Source: Dehalococcoidia bacterium
GTDB taxonomy: Bacteria > Chloroflexota > Dehalococcoidia > UBA2979
Assembly: GCA_009692685.1 (NCBI GenBank)
Contig: SHYS01000005.1
Span: forward strand, 62,001-126,000
Reading direction: 5' to 3'
Length of the DNA: 64,000 bases
The notes below the pieces were generated by a model. That model searched no databases, was not told the origin of the DNA, and saw only the letters and a list, made by a program, of their open reading frames with translations. The stretch's first letter is position 1. Every line of letters starts with the position of its first letter. Shown here in pieces: positions 37,870-46,831 of the stretch. The translations under genes and the position numbers were made by a program.

Positions 37870-39585
37870 GTGGACAACGCTTGGCGCTGGTTTTTCTCGG
37901 GCATCCTCGTGGGTGCTATTTGTGCCGGGCTGGCCGTTGCGATCATCAATCCGACTCAGCGACTCGGCCTTGCGGTCGTGGGGTCAAGGTCGCCCGCACC
38001 CGGGGAGACCGGGACCGCCGCGGCAGCGCCGGCAACAGAGCGGACATTCGTCCTGATCGTCGGCGAAGACGGCAAGATCATTTCACAGCGCACCGAACTG
38101 AGCACGACGCCTCTGGCCGCGCCCGGCGCGCCTGCTGCGCCGTCCGAGCCCACTCCTCCGCCTACCCAGCCGCCGCCCACTCCAACGCTCTCGCTCGGCA
38201 AGGCCGTGATGGCGAAGGTCGAGCAGCCGTCGTTCCTGTCGGCTCGTGATGGTGTCGCCTATGTGGCGACCCGCGCGTTGCAGCTCAAGAAAGTCGACCT
38301 CAAAGGCGCCGTCTCCAACCAGTCGGTCGAGGGGATTCGTGACCTGGGCGGCTCACGTATCGCCGACATCGATGTCATCGCCGACGGCACCCTGTATGCG
38401 CTCGTCTACGACGGCCCGCTGGAGTGGCGTCTGTTCCGGCGGGCTGTCAGCGCGAATGCCTGGACGGTTGCCGCGTCAGCCTCCTCGTTGAACTGGGCCG
38501 CCGATGTGCAGGCGATCTCGGTCACCGATCTTGGTGCGATTTACCTGTCCTCCACCGAACCCGCAGGGGTCTTCCGCCTTGAGTCCGATATGACGACGCT
38601 CCGGCCCTGGATCGAGGGCTTGCGCGTGCTTGGCATCGATAGCTCTGGCGACGATGCGCGCTTGCTGTATGCAACACCTTTGGCGAGAGCACCATGGCGC
38701 CGGCCAGCGGACCAGATCCGGGCGGTCCTGAGCGGCATCTACCAATCGTGGGAAACCACGTACTCGACTTGCACGGGCGCCGACGGCCAGCCGCGATCGG
38801 CGCCAGAAATGCCTCGAGACGTCGCGGTGCTGCCCCAGGTGAACGGCCTCGATCCCGCACTCGTTGTCGATTCGAACCACGTGATCTGGTACCAGGAGCG
38901 CTTTGGTGAGGGTGTACCGCTGTTTGGCGTGCCCTGCGAGAGCGGCAGCGACGCCCTGCACCTCAATGGTCCGCGGGCGGTCGCGGTCGATAACCTCGGT
39001 AACGTGTTCATCTCCGACACCGGCAACGGTCGAGTAGTGGTTCTGCCGAAGCCCGGCGCCACGCCTGCCCCGACCCCCAAGGCCAAGGCGGGCGCGACCG
39101 TGGTGCCGCCGCCGCTCACGCCTACTCCGCACCCGCCTACTCCGCTCCCGCCTTCTAAGGGCGCGGCTGTGATCTCGCCGCCGCTCGCGTTCGTCGATTT
39201 CGGCGGCCCGGACACCTGCCCCGGTGGGCGTTGTCCCGAGGCAGACGTGATGGTGCCGAAGGAGGTCACCGTCCGCGCTGGCGACTCGGTGCGCTTCAAC
39301 ATCCGCGCGCAATCCCACCAGGTCGCGATTTACACGCCCGGTACGCGTATTGTGAACATCAGCCGGGCTTTCATGGGCGGCATTGAGGGCACGCTGGGGG
39401 CGAATCGTATTCTCACCGCCCCAGCGCGTCGCGTGACTGCGTCGCCCGCCCTGCCGTTCCAGCAAGGTGCGCCGACCGAGTGGGACTGGGACACCCGCGG
39501 GCTGGCTCCGGGCACCTACGTGGTGATCTGCACATTCGAACCCCACCTCGATTCGGGTATGACCGGTTTGGTCACCATCGAGTAG
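37870..39585 (+). CDS. Membrane-anchored beta-propeller protein with C-terminal cupredoxin
   Basis: The 571-residue protein has one N-terminal membrane helix (FFSGILVGAICAGLAVAII) and a Pro/Thr-rich spacer to about residue 110. A region of about 280 residues with NHL-like repeats follows (GPRAVAVDNLGNVFISDTGN is clearest), then another Pro-rich spacer. The last 140 residues look like a blue-copper domain. MVPKEVTVRAGDSVRFNI is followed by His in SHQVAIY, then Cys in VICTF, His in EPH and Met in GMTG, which is the H-C-H-M type 1 copper set. An exported electron-transfer or redox-sensing role is likely. It starts at GTG 37870. tatA follows. Confidence 0.75.
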   Translation: MDNAWRWFFSGILVGAICAGLAVAIINPTQRLGLAVVGSRSPAPGETGTAAAAPATERTFVLIVGEDGKIISQRTELSTTPLAAPGAPAAPSEPTPPPTQPPPTPTLSLGKAVMAKVEQPSFLSARDGVAYVATRALQLKKVDLKGAVSNQSVEGIRDLGGSRIADIDVIADGTLYALVYDGPLEWRLFRRAVSANAWTVAASASSLNWAADVQAISVTDLGAIYLSSTEPAGVFRLESDMTTLRPWIEGLRVLGIDSSGDDARLLYATPLARAPWRRPADQIRAVLSGIYQSWETTYSTCTGADGQPRSAPEMPRDVAVLPQVNGLDPALVVDSNHVIWYQERFGEGVPLFGVPCESGSDALHLNGPRAVAVDNLGNVFISDTGNGRVVVLPKPGATPAPTPKAKAGATVVPPPLTPTPHPPTPLPPSKGAAVISPPLAFVDFGGPDTCPGGRCPEADVMVPKEVTVRAGDSVRFNIRAQSHQVAIYTPGTRIVNISRAFMGGIEGTLGANRILTAPARRVTASPALPFQQGAPTEWDWDTRGLAPGTYVVICTFEPHLDSGMTGLVTIE

Positions 39586-39699
39586 CAGCCGAATGCGAGG
39601 AGGCGGCAGGTTCGTTTCCCTTCGGGACCGCGCTGGCTCCTCGAGTGGCGGTCTGGTCCGGGTGCTACGATGGAGTCGATGCCGGGAAGGACATTTACG

Positions 39700-39903
39700 A
39701 TGCTCGGTAGTCTGGGCTGGCAAGAGCTTCTCATCATCTTCGCGATCCTCGCCCTGATCTTTGGTGCATCCAGGGTCGCCGATCTCGGTGGCGCGCTCGG
39801 TCGCGGTATCCGAGAGTTCCGTTCCGAGGCCAAGGGCGCCGACAAGACGCCGCCGGCAGCCGGTGCTTCTGACGCGGCACCCAAGGGGCCCGGTACCACC
39901 TAA
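39700..39903 (+). CDS. tatA: Sec-independent translocase subunit TatA
   Basis: TatA forms the pore of the twin-arginine export system. The ATG at 39700, seven bases after AAGGA, gives 67 residues. There is a short periplasmic start, a transmembrane helix (WQELLIIFAILALIFGASRV), the conserved Phe-Gly hinge and an amphipathic helix (LGGALGRGIREFRSEAKGAD), then a low-complexity tail. Upstream in-frame ATGs at 39670 and 39679 lack a ribosome site. tatC is not in the window. Confidence 0.9.
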   Translation: MLGSLGWQELLIIFAILALIFGASRVADLGGALGRGIREFRSEAKGADKTPPAAGASDAAPKGPGTT

Positions 39904-39915
39904 CCAGACCAGTCA

Positions 39916-39943
39916 GCGCGCCCTCGACTTGTCGAGGGCGCGC
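39916..39943. terminator. Stem-loop after tatA
   Basis: A 12-bp stem GCGCGCCCTCGA / TCGAGGGCGCGC with loop CTTG. There is no T-tract, so termination may be weak or Rho-assisted. A TAGAAT box at 39963-39968 may start the next transcript. Confidence 0.6.
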
Positions 39944-40013
39944 GCTCCTCGCGCGTCCAACGTAGAATCCCGCCGCGGCCTCACGTCGCCGCACGCTTCG
40001 AGGGGGGTGCGCG

Positions 40014-41084
40014 GTGGAGATTGTCCGCGGTCTGCATCAGGTCAAGACTCCATTTCCGACGCCTGCCCTGCCTTACGTCCTCGCCTACATCTTCGAGTGC
40101 GACGACGGCGTCGGTCTCTTCGATGCAGGGTTCGGCACGCCCGAGGCGACGGCCGCGCTGACCGCGGAGCTGGCGAAGCTGGGCCGGCAACCCTCCGACA
40201 TCCGTCGAATCATGATCTCGCACGCGCACCCGGATCACTACGGGATGACGCCGTGGATTCGCGAGCAGAGCCCCGACTGCGACGTCGTCATGCTCGAACG
40301 TGAGTGGCAGTGGGTCGTCGACCGCTGGATCGATAACGCCGGCTGGACCCTCCTCTCCGACAAGTGGCTCGTCCGTCACGGCCTGCCCGTCGCGGAGATC
40401 GAGGAGGCGCACCGCCAGGGCGCCCTCGGTCCCGGCTCACCCCGAGTGCAGGCGGGCGCCGAGGCGCCCTCGAACACCACCGCGGCCGTTCCGCGCAATG
40501 AGGGCTCGATGCCGCCCCTGGGGCGCTTCATCGAGCCGAACATCAAGCTCCACGACGGCGACACCTTCGAGTTCGATCGCTGGTCCTTCCAGGCGGTGTG
40601 GACGCCAGGTCACACTCCCGGCCACCTCTGCATGTTCGAGCGTGGCGAGCGCGTGATGTTCACGGGCGACCACGTGCTGCCGTACATCTCGCCCAACGTT
40701 TCGCTGCACGCCGACCAGGAGGGGACCAGCCCGCTCTCCGATTTCCGCAACTCGCTCAGCAGGGTCGCGGACTTTGAGCCGAAGCTCGCGTTGCCGGCGC
40801 ACGAGTTCACGATCAGCGACCTGCCGCATCGGTGCAATGTGCTGCTGCACCACCACGACGGGCGCCTCGAGGAGGTGCTCTCCGCGGTTGGCGATGGGGT
40901 ACCGATCACGGCTCGTGAGATCTCGATGCGCGTCGCCTGGAACACCGGGCCCTTCGAGGACTTCAACCTCTTCATGAAGCGCTCGGCGCTTGGCGAGACG
41001 CTCTCACACCTCCAGCTCCTCCAGGACGAGGAGCGCGTGCGCCGCATCGAGGGCGACGATCGTGTGACGTGGGCGCGTGTCTAG
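40014..41084 (+). CDS. MBL-fold metallo-hydrolase
   Basis: The 356-residue protein has the full zinc motif MISHAHPDHYG (HxHxDH), the His of TPGHTPGH, the bridging Asp of FTGDHVLP and the last His of PAHEFTIS. It is longer than glyoxalase II because of an insertion (about residues 130-175, Gly/Ala/Pro-rich) and a C-terminal winged-helix-like part, as in LACTB2-type enzymes. The GTG start has GGGGGG six bases ahead. The substrate is unknown. Confidence 0.88.
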   Translation: MEIVRGLHQVKTPFPTPALPYVLAYIFECDDGVGLFDAGFGTPEATAALTAELAKLGRQPSDIRRIMISHAHPDHYGMTPWIREQSPDCDVVMLEREWQWVVDRWIDNAGWTLLSDKWLVRHGLPVAEIEEAHRQGALGPGSPRVQAGAEAPSNTTAAVPRNEGSMPPLGRFIEPNIKLHDGDTFEFDRWSFQAVWTPGHTPGHLCMFERGERVMFTGDHVLPYISPNVSLHADQEGTSPLSDFRNSLSRVADFEPKLALPAHEFTISDLPHRCNVLLHHHDGRLEEVLSAVGDGVPITAREISMRVAWNTGPFEDFNLFMKRSALGETLSHLQLLQDEERVRRIEGDDRVTWARV

Positions 41085-41107
41085 CCTCGACGGTACCGTG
41101 TCCGACC

Positions 41108-41145
41108 CACGCAGAAGCGGCTCCCCGGGGAGCCGCTTCTGCGTG
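41108..41145. terminator. Perfect 38-base palindrome, likely bidirectional terminator
   Basis: It starts CACGCAGAAGCGGCTCCC and is its own reverse complement. It lies between the convergent MBL (plus) and enoyl-CoA hydratase (minus) genes and is followed by TTTGT. It shares its outer CGCAGAAG arm with the palindrome at 15053-15088. Confidence 0.75.
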
Positions 41146-41174
41146 TTTGTCGTGCGTGACTCGGCAGTCCGAGG

Positions 41175-42029
41175 TTAGCCGTAGCCCTTGTCGCGCTCGC
41201 TCTTGAAGGCGTCCCAGCCCTGCTCCTCACGCAGGCGGTGGCGCTCTTGCGCGACCGCGTCACGACCTGAGAACAGGTCCGCGAGGGTGGGATCGGACCG
41301 GAAGTCGAGACCCTCTTCCATATTCGCGAGTCGGTAGACGCGGTTCACCAACGCCTTGTTGAGGCGCATCGTGTTCTGGGGCAGGGCGGCCAGCTTTCGC
41401 GCCATCACCTCGGCTGCGGCCTCAAGCTCGGCGTCCGGCACCACCTTGTTCACGACGCCCATCCGGTAGGCGTCGTCCGCGGTCAGCGTTTCGCCCAGGA
41501 GGAGGATCTCCTTCGCGTGTTTGAGGCCTACGACGTACGGGGTGATCAGCAGCGGGGGGCCGAAGCCGTGGCGAATCTGGATCTCGCCCATCCGTGCCGT
41601 GTCAGACGCGATGGTGAGGTCGCAAACGCACGCCATCTCGAAGCCCTGGCCGACCGCCGCGCCTCGCACCGCCGCGACGAACGGGCGGTTGAAGTTGAAG
41701 ATGCGCATCTTGAGTTCGTCGCCGTTTGGGGCGGGCTCGTCATCCGGGTACAGCGCAGACCACAGGTCGCCGCCCGCGGAGAACGCACGTCCGGCGCCGA
41801 TGAGCACGAACGCCTTGGCCTCGGTGTCCGCCTCGGCGGCGTCCAGCGCCTTACCCAGCGCCCGCTGGAGGCTCTTGTTCATGGCGTTGAGGACCACGGG
41901 CCGGTTGAGGGTGATCCAGCCGATGTCGCCGCGCGACTCGTAGAGCACATCCTCCGGACTCGGAGGCGGGATCGCGATGCCGTCCGGCGTCTTCTTCCAA
42001 TTGCTCGTATCTACGTTCGCCGTCGTCAT
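41175..42029 (-). CDS. Enoyl-CoA hydratase/isomerase family protein
   Basis: The crotonase-fold protein has 284 residues from the ATG at 42029, which has GGAGGGG upstream. It shows GWITLNRPVVLNAMNKSLQR, the oxyanion-hole segment GAGRAFSAGGDLWSAL, and AAVRGAAVGQGFEMACVCDL with the second oxyanion Gly. In place of the catalytic Glu pair it has IQIRHGFG, so it may not be a classical hydratase but an isomerase or hydrolase of the family. It is divergent from murT. Confidence 0.88.
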   Translation of the reverse strand: MTTANVDTSNWKKTPDGIAIPPPSPEDVLYESRGDIGWITLNRPVVLNAMNKSLQRALGKALDAAEADTEAKAFVLIGAGRAFSAGGDLWSALYPDDEPAPNGDELKMRIFNFNRPFVAAVRGAAVGQGFEMACVCDLTIASDTARMGEIQIRHGFGPPLLITPYVVGLKHAKEILLLGETLTADDAYRMGVVNKVVPDAELEAAAEVMARKLAALPQNTMRLNKALVNRVYRLANMEEGLDFRSDPTLADLFSGRDAVAQERHRLREEQGWDAFKSERDKGYG

Positions 42030-42145
42030 CGCACCCCTCCGCAATCCGTGTGTGTCACCCGCGCAGAGTACGGCGTTCGCATGCGTTCGCAAGGCTACCG
42101 GTCGTCGTCATCGGCCTTTCGAGGTGGCCGTGCGAGAATAGAGCC

Positions 42146-43597
42146 GTGTTGTTGTTCCTTCTCGATGCATTTCGCGCCTCCGGCGGTCGGGCCACCGGCC
42201 CTCGGCAGCGGCTCGCGCTGCTGGCAGGCCAGCTCGCGGGCGTCGCCTCGAGGAAGTTCGGACGCGGAGGCGGGACGGCGCTGCCGGGCCTCGTAGCCGG
42301 CCGGATCGCGCCTGATCTCGTCGAGGCGCTCGGCGGCTTCGAGCGCGGCACGGTGCTCGTGACGGGCACGAACGGCAAGACCACCACTTCCCACCTGCTC
42401 GTCGCGGCCGTGCGCGCTGCTGGCATCGAGGTCATCGCCAACCCCTCGGGTTCCAACCTCGAACGCGGGCTTCTCGGCGCTCTTGTCGAAGCGGCGTCCG
42501 AGTCTGGTGAGTTGCCCAGAACCGCCCGACGCGCCGCCGTGCTTGAGGTCGATGAGGCGGCTGTCGTCGCGCTGTTGCCTCGGATCCATCCGCGTGTCGC
42601 GGTCTTCCTCAACCTCTTCCGCGATCAGCTCGATCGCTATGGCGAGGTCGACTCGGTCGCCCGAGGCTGGTGGCACGCCCTCGAGGCTGAAGGCGGAGGG
42701 CCGACGCTCGTACTCAACGCCGACGACCCGTCGGTAGCCCAGCTCGCCGAGGTCGCTCGCGGCGATGTCGTCTTCTTCGGCATCGACGACCTCTCTGCCG
42801 CGCTGCCGGCTGCCGAGCACGCCGCCGACGCCCGCTTCTGTCGATGTGGCGCTGGCTTCAACTACACCGCCCGCTACATCGGACACGTGGGCATGTGGTG
42901 CTGCTCGAATTGCTCACGTGCGCGGCCTGCTCTGACCGTGTCGGCACGCAATGTGCACCTAGAGGAGGACGGCGCGCGCTTTGACCTCGTGACGCCGCAG
43001 GGCACGCTCGCTCTCGCCTTGCCGCTCGCCGGACTGCACTCGATCTACAACGCACTCGCGAGTGCGGCTGCTGCCTTCGCCCTCCGGCTACCGCCAGCGG
43101 CGACTGTTGCGGCGCTGGCGAGCGCGGGCCCGGCCTTCGGGCGGCAGGAGCGCTTTCAGATCCGCGGTCGTGAGGTACGCGTCCTCCTCGCCAAGAATCC
43201 CGCCGGTCTCAACGAGACGGTGCGCACGCTGACTGCCGCGAAGCGCCAGCTGCACCTCCTCTGGCTGCTCAACGACGACATCCAGGATGGCCGCGACGTG
43301 TCCTGGATCTATGACGCCGATATCGAGGTGCTGGCCGGGCGGGTCGATACGCTGGTCGTCGGCGGTTCGAGGGCTGACGACTTCGCGTTGCGCCTGCACC
43401 TCGGGGGGCTCGATCCGCAGAACGTGACGACGCCTGTCTCGATGGCGCTCGACGCTGCGCTGGATCGCATACCTGAGGGAGCGCGTCTTGATGTGGTGGC
43501 GACGTACACCGCCATGATCGAGGTGCGCGAGGTGCTGGCCGCGCGGTCGGGCGCCGGTCACTACTGGGAGGCTCGGTTGCCAGAGGGTGCGCGATGA
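42146..43597 (+). CDS. murT: Lipid II isoglutaminyl synthase subunit MurT
   Basis: MurT with GatD amidates the D-Glu of lipid II. The 483-residue Mur ligase-like protein has Walker A GTVLVTGTNGKTTTSHLL. The family-typical four-cysteine ribbon (CRCGAGF and CCSNC, residues about 230-255) is present. The C-terminal DUF1727 domain shows KNPAGLNETVRTL and the DDIQDGRDVSWIYDADIE signature. The GTG at 42146 lies six bases after GAGAAT and lacks a ribosome site. It overlaps gatD by four bases. Confidence 0.93.
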   Translation: MLLFLLDAFRASGGRATGPRQRLALLAGQLAGVASRKFGRGGGTALPGLVAGRIAPDLVEALGGFERGTVLVTGTNGKTTTSHLLVAAVRAAGIEVIANPSGSNLERGLLGALVEAASESGELPRTARRAAVLEVDEAAVVALLPRIHPRVAVFLNLFRDQLDRYGEVDSVARGWWHALEAEGGGPTLVLNADDPSVAQLAEVARGDVVFFGIDDLSAALPAAEHAADARFCRCGAGFNYTARYIGHVGMWCCSNCSRARPALTVSARNVHLEEDGARFDLVTPQGTLALALPLAGLHSIYNALASAAAAFALRLPPAATVAALASAGPAFGRQERFQIRGREVRVLLAKNPAGLNETVRTLTAAKRQLHLLWLLNDDIQDGRDVSWIYDADIEVLAGRVDTLVVGGSRADDFALRLHLGGLDPQNVTTPVSMALDAALDRIPEGARLDVVATYTAMIEVREVLAARSGAGHYWEARLPEGAR

Positions 43598-44370
43598 CCG
43601 CGACCTCCGATGAACGCGCGCTCCGGATCCTGGTGCTCTACCCCGAGGTGATGGACGTCTACGCCGACCGAGGCAACCTCATTGCGCTCCGTGCCCGCGC
43701 TGCTGTGCACGACGTCGCGATTGAGGTAACGAACGTTGGCCTCGGCGACCCGCTACCCGAGGACGCCGATCTGATTCTCATCGGCGGAGGGCAGGACGCT
43801 GAGCAACGGCGTGTCGCTGCCGACCTCGTGGCGCGCGGACCGCGCCTGCGCAGCTGGGTCGAGGAAGGCACGGCCGTCCTCGCCGTTTGCGGTGGCTTCC
43901 AGCTGTTCGGTCACTCGTATCGGACCGCGGAGGGCGAGGAGTTGCCCGGCATCGGCATCTTCGATGTCACGACGGTCGCTCCGCCTCAGGGGTGGGAGCG
44001 CTGTATTGGCGATGTGCTCGCTGTTGCGGCCCTTGAGGATGTTGGTGAACTCGTGGGCTTCGAGAACCACGGGGGACGCACGTATCTGGGCGCGCAGGCT
44101 CGCCCATTCGCCCGCGTGCTCTTCGGTCACGGCAACAACGACGATGACTCCTCGGAGGGCGCGGTCTACCGCGAGGCCATCGGCACCTACCTCCATGGTC
44201 CCGTTCTGCCGAAGAACCTTGCGCTGACGGACCGCCTCATCCGCGCGGCGCTACGGCATCGCTACGGTCCTGAGGAAGCCCTCGAGGCGCTCGAGAGTGA
44301 TCCGTGGGCTCAGCGCGCGCACGCGACCGCTGCCGCAGCGGCGCGGCTGCGCGGCCGGCCGCGCGCCTAG
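43594..44370 (+). CDS. gatD: Lipid II isoglutaminyl synthase glutaminase GatD
   Basis: GatD supplies ammonia from glutamine to MurT. The 258-residue class I glutaminase-like (CobB/CobQ) protein has LYPEVMDVYADRGNL, LILIGGGQDAEQRRV, the catalytic Cys in VLAVCGGFQLFGHSY and the His in TYLHGPVLPKN. The ATG overlaps the murT stop (ATGA). The pair shows the host has a peptide-bridged wall of the amidated type. Confidence 0.93.
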   Translation: MTATSDERALRILVLYPEVMDVYADRGNLIALRARAAVHDVAIEVTNVGLGDPLPEDADLILIGGGQDAEQRRVAADLVARGPRLRSWVEEGTAVLAVCGGFQLFGHSYRTAEGEELPGIGIFDVTTVAPPQGWERCIGDVLAVAALEDVGELVGFENHGGRTYLGAQARPFARVLFGHGNNDDDSSEGAVYREAIGTYLHGPVLPKNLALTDRLIRAALRHRYGPEEALEALESDPWAQRAHATAAAAARLRGRPRA

Positions 44371-44431
44371 GGGGAGGTCTCGGGCGTCGTGGGGCTTTGA
44401 CGCTCACGACGGCCGCGCCCATGCTCATTGT

Positions 44432-45193
44432 GTGAAGGTCTTTCGCGGTGTTCTGCTGTTCCTTGCGACCGCGCTCCTGTTCGCGTGTAGCGGGGGCGGC
44501 GACGTACCCGCACCTGCGCCGACGCAGGTGCGGGTACGCACCCCGGTGGTGCTGCCCTCAACTTCGGCGCTCGCGACCGTAACCGCGACGCCTGACCAGA
44601 CGGGCCCGACCCTAGACTCACGCATCCCGAGGCCGTTCGCCTGGCCGATCGCGGGGACCTGCCTGCCGCAGTCCGACGCGTTGATGCCGAACGCTCCTCG
44701 GACATACCGCAACGGCGTGCACGAGGGACTCGACTTCTACCCCGGTTCGTCCTGCGCGCACGTCGAGCGTGGCACGCAGGTGCTGTCGATGCTCGACGGG
44801 ACCGTCGTGCGCGCCGATCTCGACTACAGAGACATCACGGCGCAGCAGGTGCAGGACCTCGCGGCGCTGACCGCGAAGCAGGGATTCTCAGACCCGGTCA
44901 CCCTCGATATCTATCGCGGCCGCCAGGTGTGGATCGACCACGGTGGCGGCGTGGTCACGAGGTGTTGCCACCTCAGCAGCATCGCGAGCGGCATCAGAGT
45001 CGGAGTGCGTGTGCAAGCTGGCGATGTGCTCGGCGGAGTCGGGGAGTCCGGCACACCCGAGTTCATCACGGCCCCGGGCACCGAGCTGCACCTCCACGCC
45101 GAGGTCCGCATCGGCGACTCCTTCCTCGGTGCCGGACTGCCTCCAGACGTTGTCCGAGGCCTGTACGGCCAGCTCTTCGGCGCGAAGCACTGA
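44432..45193 (+). CDS. Lipoprotein with M23-like peptidase domain
   Basis: The GTG at 44432 gives 253 residues: signal VKVFRGVLLFLATALLFACS with a lipobox Cys at 19 (LFAC), a Pro/Thr spacer and an M23-like domain. Zinc-type residues are in HEGLDFYPG (His and Asp), the CCHLSS segment and ELHLHAEV (HxH). The site is complete in outline, with a 45-residue insertion after DLDYRDITAQQVQ. It could be an active endopeptidase or an EnvC-like regulator. It lies next to lgt, which lipidates it. Confidence 0.8.
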   Translation: MKVFRGVLLFLATALLFACSGGGDVPAPAPTQVRVRTPVVLPSTSALATVTATPDQTGPTLDSRIPRPFAWPIAGTCLPQSDALMPNAPRTYRNGVHEGLDFYPGSSCAHVERGTQVLSMLDGTVVRADLDYRDITAQQVQDLAALTAKQGFSDPVTLDIYRGRQVWIDHGGGVVTRCCHLSSIASGIRVGVRVQAGDVLGGVGESGTPEFITAPGTELHLHAEVRIGDSFLGAGLPPDVVRGLYGQLFGAKH

Positions 45194-45265
45194 CGGCTAC
45201 TATGGGGCGGTCTGTTGAGAACGGCGCAGGCACGATGCCGAACCCCCTCGATATGCGGAGGTAGC

Positions 45266-46165
45266 GTGACCTTCCTGTTCATCACCATCCCGTGGGATCC
45301 GGTCGTCGCCAACCTCGGCGGTCTGGTCCTGGCCTGGCACGGTGTCTTCACCGCCGTCGGTATCCTCGCGGGTGTGCAGATCGCGCTGTACGTGGCAAAG
45401 AAGACCGGCTTCAGCGAAGACGACGCGTACTCGATCGCCCTCGTCGGGGTGCCCTGCGGGATTCTCGGAGCTCGACTGCTCTACGTCGCCGAGCACTGGG
45501 CGTTCTTCAGCGCCGCACCTCTCGAGGTGCTTGCGATCAACGAAGGCGGTATCTCGGTCTGGGGCGCGGTGCTCGGCGGTGTCTTCGGGGGCCTCGGGTT
45601 TGCCGCATGGCGTCACTACGGCATTCGCTGTGGCCTCGACATCGCCGCGTTTGGCCTGGTCCTTGGCTTGGCGGTCGGTCGCATCGGCGACCTGATCAAC
45701 GGGGAGCACCTCGCGAAGGCCACTAGCCTACCGTGGGGCGTGATCTACACGAATCGCAATTCCCCCGCCTTCGCTCACTCGATCGCCGTTGGCCCGCATC
45801 ACCCCGCGACGACCTACGAGATGCTGGTGGCGCTCGTGCTGCTCGCTCTGATGTTCCCCGTGTTCAACCGCTTCCGCGACCGCCCCGGATTCACGTTCTG
45901 CGTGTTTCTCGATCTGTACTCCGCGATCAGGTTTGCGGTGTCCTTCCTGCGGGTCGACTCCACCAGCGCGGCGTTTGGCCTTGACATGCCTCAATTCATC
46001 TCGCTCGTGGTGATCGTGGGCTCGTTGCCATTCGCCTGGTGGTTCTGGGACCATCCGCGACCCGTCGAGGACGCAGCGCCGCCACCGTCGACGCCAGCCG
46101 TCGCCCGCGTGCGGGTGGCGACCACCCCGCGCAACCAGCGAGGCCGCCGCGGTGGCGACCTATAA
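45266..46165 (+). CDS. lgt: Prolipoprotein diacylglyceryl transferase
   Basis: Lgt attaches diacylglycerol to lipobox cysteines. The GTG at 45266 (GGAGG five bases upstream) gives 299 residues with about seven helices. Signature segments are LAWHGVFTAVGILAGVQIAL, the NEGGISVWGAVLGG region with its conserved Gly-rich loop, and the Arg/Asp-Asn signature VGRIGDLINGEHLAKAT. The HPATTYEMLVALVL segment follows. The C-terminal tail is Pro/Arg-rich. Confidence 0.95.
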   Translation: MTFLFITIPWDPVVANLGGLVLAWHGVFTAVGILAGVQIALYVAKKTGFSEDDAYSIALVGVPCGILGARLLYVAEHWAFFSAAPLEVLAINEGGISVWGAVLGGVFGGLGFAAWRHYGIRCGLDIAAFGLVLGLAVGRIGDLINGEHLAKATSLPWGVIYTNRNSPAFAHSIAVGPHHPATTYEMLVALVLLALMFPVFNRFRDRPGFTFCVFLDLYSAIRFAVSFLRVDSTSAAFGLDMPQFISLVVIVGSLPFAWWFWDHPRPVEDAAPPPSTPAVARVRVATTPRNQRGRRGGDL

Positions 46166-46170
46166 CGTCG

Positions 46171-46425
46171 ATGGTTGGCGGCACCGCCCACGAAGTGGTC
46201 CTGTACGGCGCGCCGGGCTGTCACCTCTGCGCCGAAGCCCGCCGCGGCCTTCAGCTGTTGGCAGTGAGTACGCCATTCGTGTTTCGCGAGGTCGATATCC
46301 ACTCGGACCCGGAGCTCGAGCGACGCTGGCTCTTCGAGATCCCCGTGATCGAGGTCGATGGGCGGGTGGTAACACAGGCTCCGGTGGACGTCGAGGCGGT
46401 GCGCAGGGCCTTCGCGGGCCGTTAG
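46171..46425 (+). CDS. Glutaredoxin-like (DUF836-type) thiol protein
   Basis: The 84-residue thioredoxin-fold protein starts at ATG 46171, six bases after lgt. The redox motif is APGCHLC near residue 18, then FREVDIHSDPELERRWLFEI and the cis-Pro segment EIPVIEVDG. This is the short glutaredoxin-like family often annotated DUF836. A dithiol-disulfide role is likely; the partner is unknown. A longer upstream frame lies inside lgt and is ignored. Confidence 0.82.
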   Translation: MVGGTAHEVVLYGAPGCHLCAEARRGLQLLAVSTPFVFREVDIHSDPELERRWLFEIPVIEVDGRVVTQAPVDVEAVRRAFAGR

Positions 46426-46437
46426 CACGGCCTCGGA

Positions 46438-46466
46438 TTGACAGGCTCGCAGCCTCGACCATAGCG
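46438..46466 (+). promoter_or_regulatory. Promoter ahead of the SAM riboswitch
   Basis: TTGACA at 46438-46443 is a perfect -35. The -10 is poor: CATAGC or ATAGCG after a 16-17-base spacer. It lies about 25 bases before the riboswitch P1 stem. Confidence 0.5.
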
Positions 46467-46492
46467 TGTACGTACTCGCGCTACACGGCGCG

Positions 46493-46615
46493 GTTCATCC
46501 AGAGTGGCTGAGGGTTACGGCCCAACGAAGCCACGGCAACCGGACGCCCTTCGCCGGGGCGGACACGGTGCCAAATCCGACCCGATCTCGCAGTTGCGAG
46601 TCGGGGAAGATGAAC
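46493..46615 (+). ncRNA. SAM riboswitch (S-box class, SAM-I or SAM-IV)
   Basis: P1 pairs GTTCATC (46493-46499) with GATGAAC (46609-46615). Inside lie the kink-turn and core strings CCAGAGTGGCTGAGGG, GGCCCAACGAAGCCACGGCA, and GGTGCCAAATCCGACCC, all matching the S-box consensus in order. P4 forms from CCCGATCTCGCA and TGCGAGTCGGG. It controls the threonine-synthase-like gene at 46832, so that operon is turned off when SAM is high. SAM-I versus SAM-IV needs a covariance model. Confidence 0.92.
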
Positions 46616-46706
46616 GGAAGGCGACCAGCCGCATGGCTCTCATGACTTCACCACCTCACCTGTGCCGCCCGCACGCCGTGCCTCTGCGCCCTATGGCTAT
46701 GCGTTA

Positions 46707-46745
46707 GCCCGACCGCGGCCCTCACCCGAGGGCTGAGGATCGGGC
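46707..46745 (+). terminator. Possible expression-platform hairpin
   Basis: GCCCGA (46707-46712) pairs with TCGGGC (46740-46745) and GCCCTC with GAGGGC inside. No strong T-tract follows, only TCCCCCACTGTT. It sits between the riboswitch and the gene. The remaining part of the 406-base gap 46426-46831 shows no other feature. Confidence 0.4.
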
Positions 46746-46831
46746 TCCCCCACTGTTCGCTCAGCGAGTCGCACCAGCGCAGCCAGCCTCACATCGCCGT
46801 CCCCGAGGGGACGTGACTAGGAGTTCCGCTC

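Noticed and set aside
38476..39723. A 415-codon minus-strand open frame over the propeller-cupredoxin gene
   Set aside because: Arg/His-rich shadow composition; the plus-strand protein has a signal helix, repeats and copper ligands.
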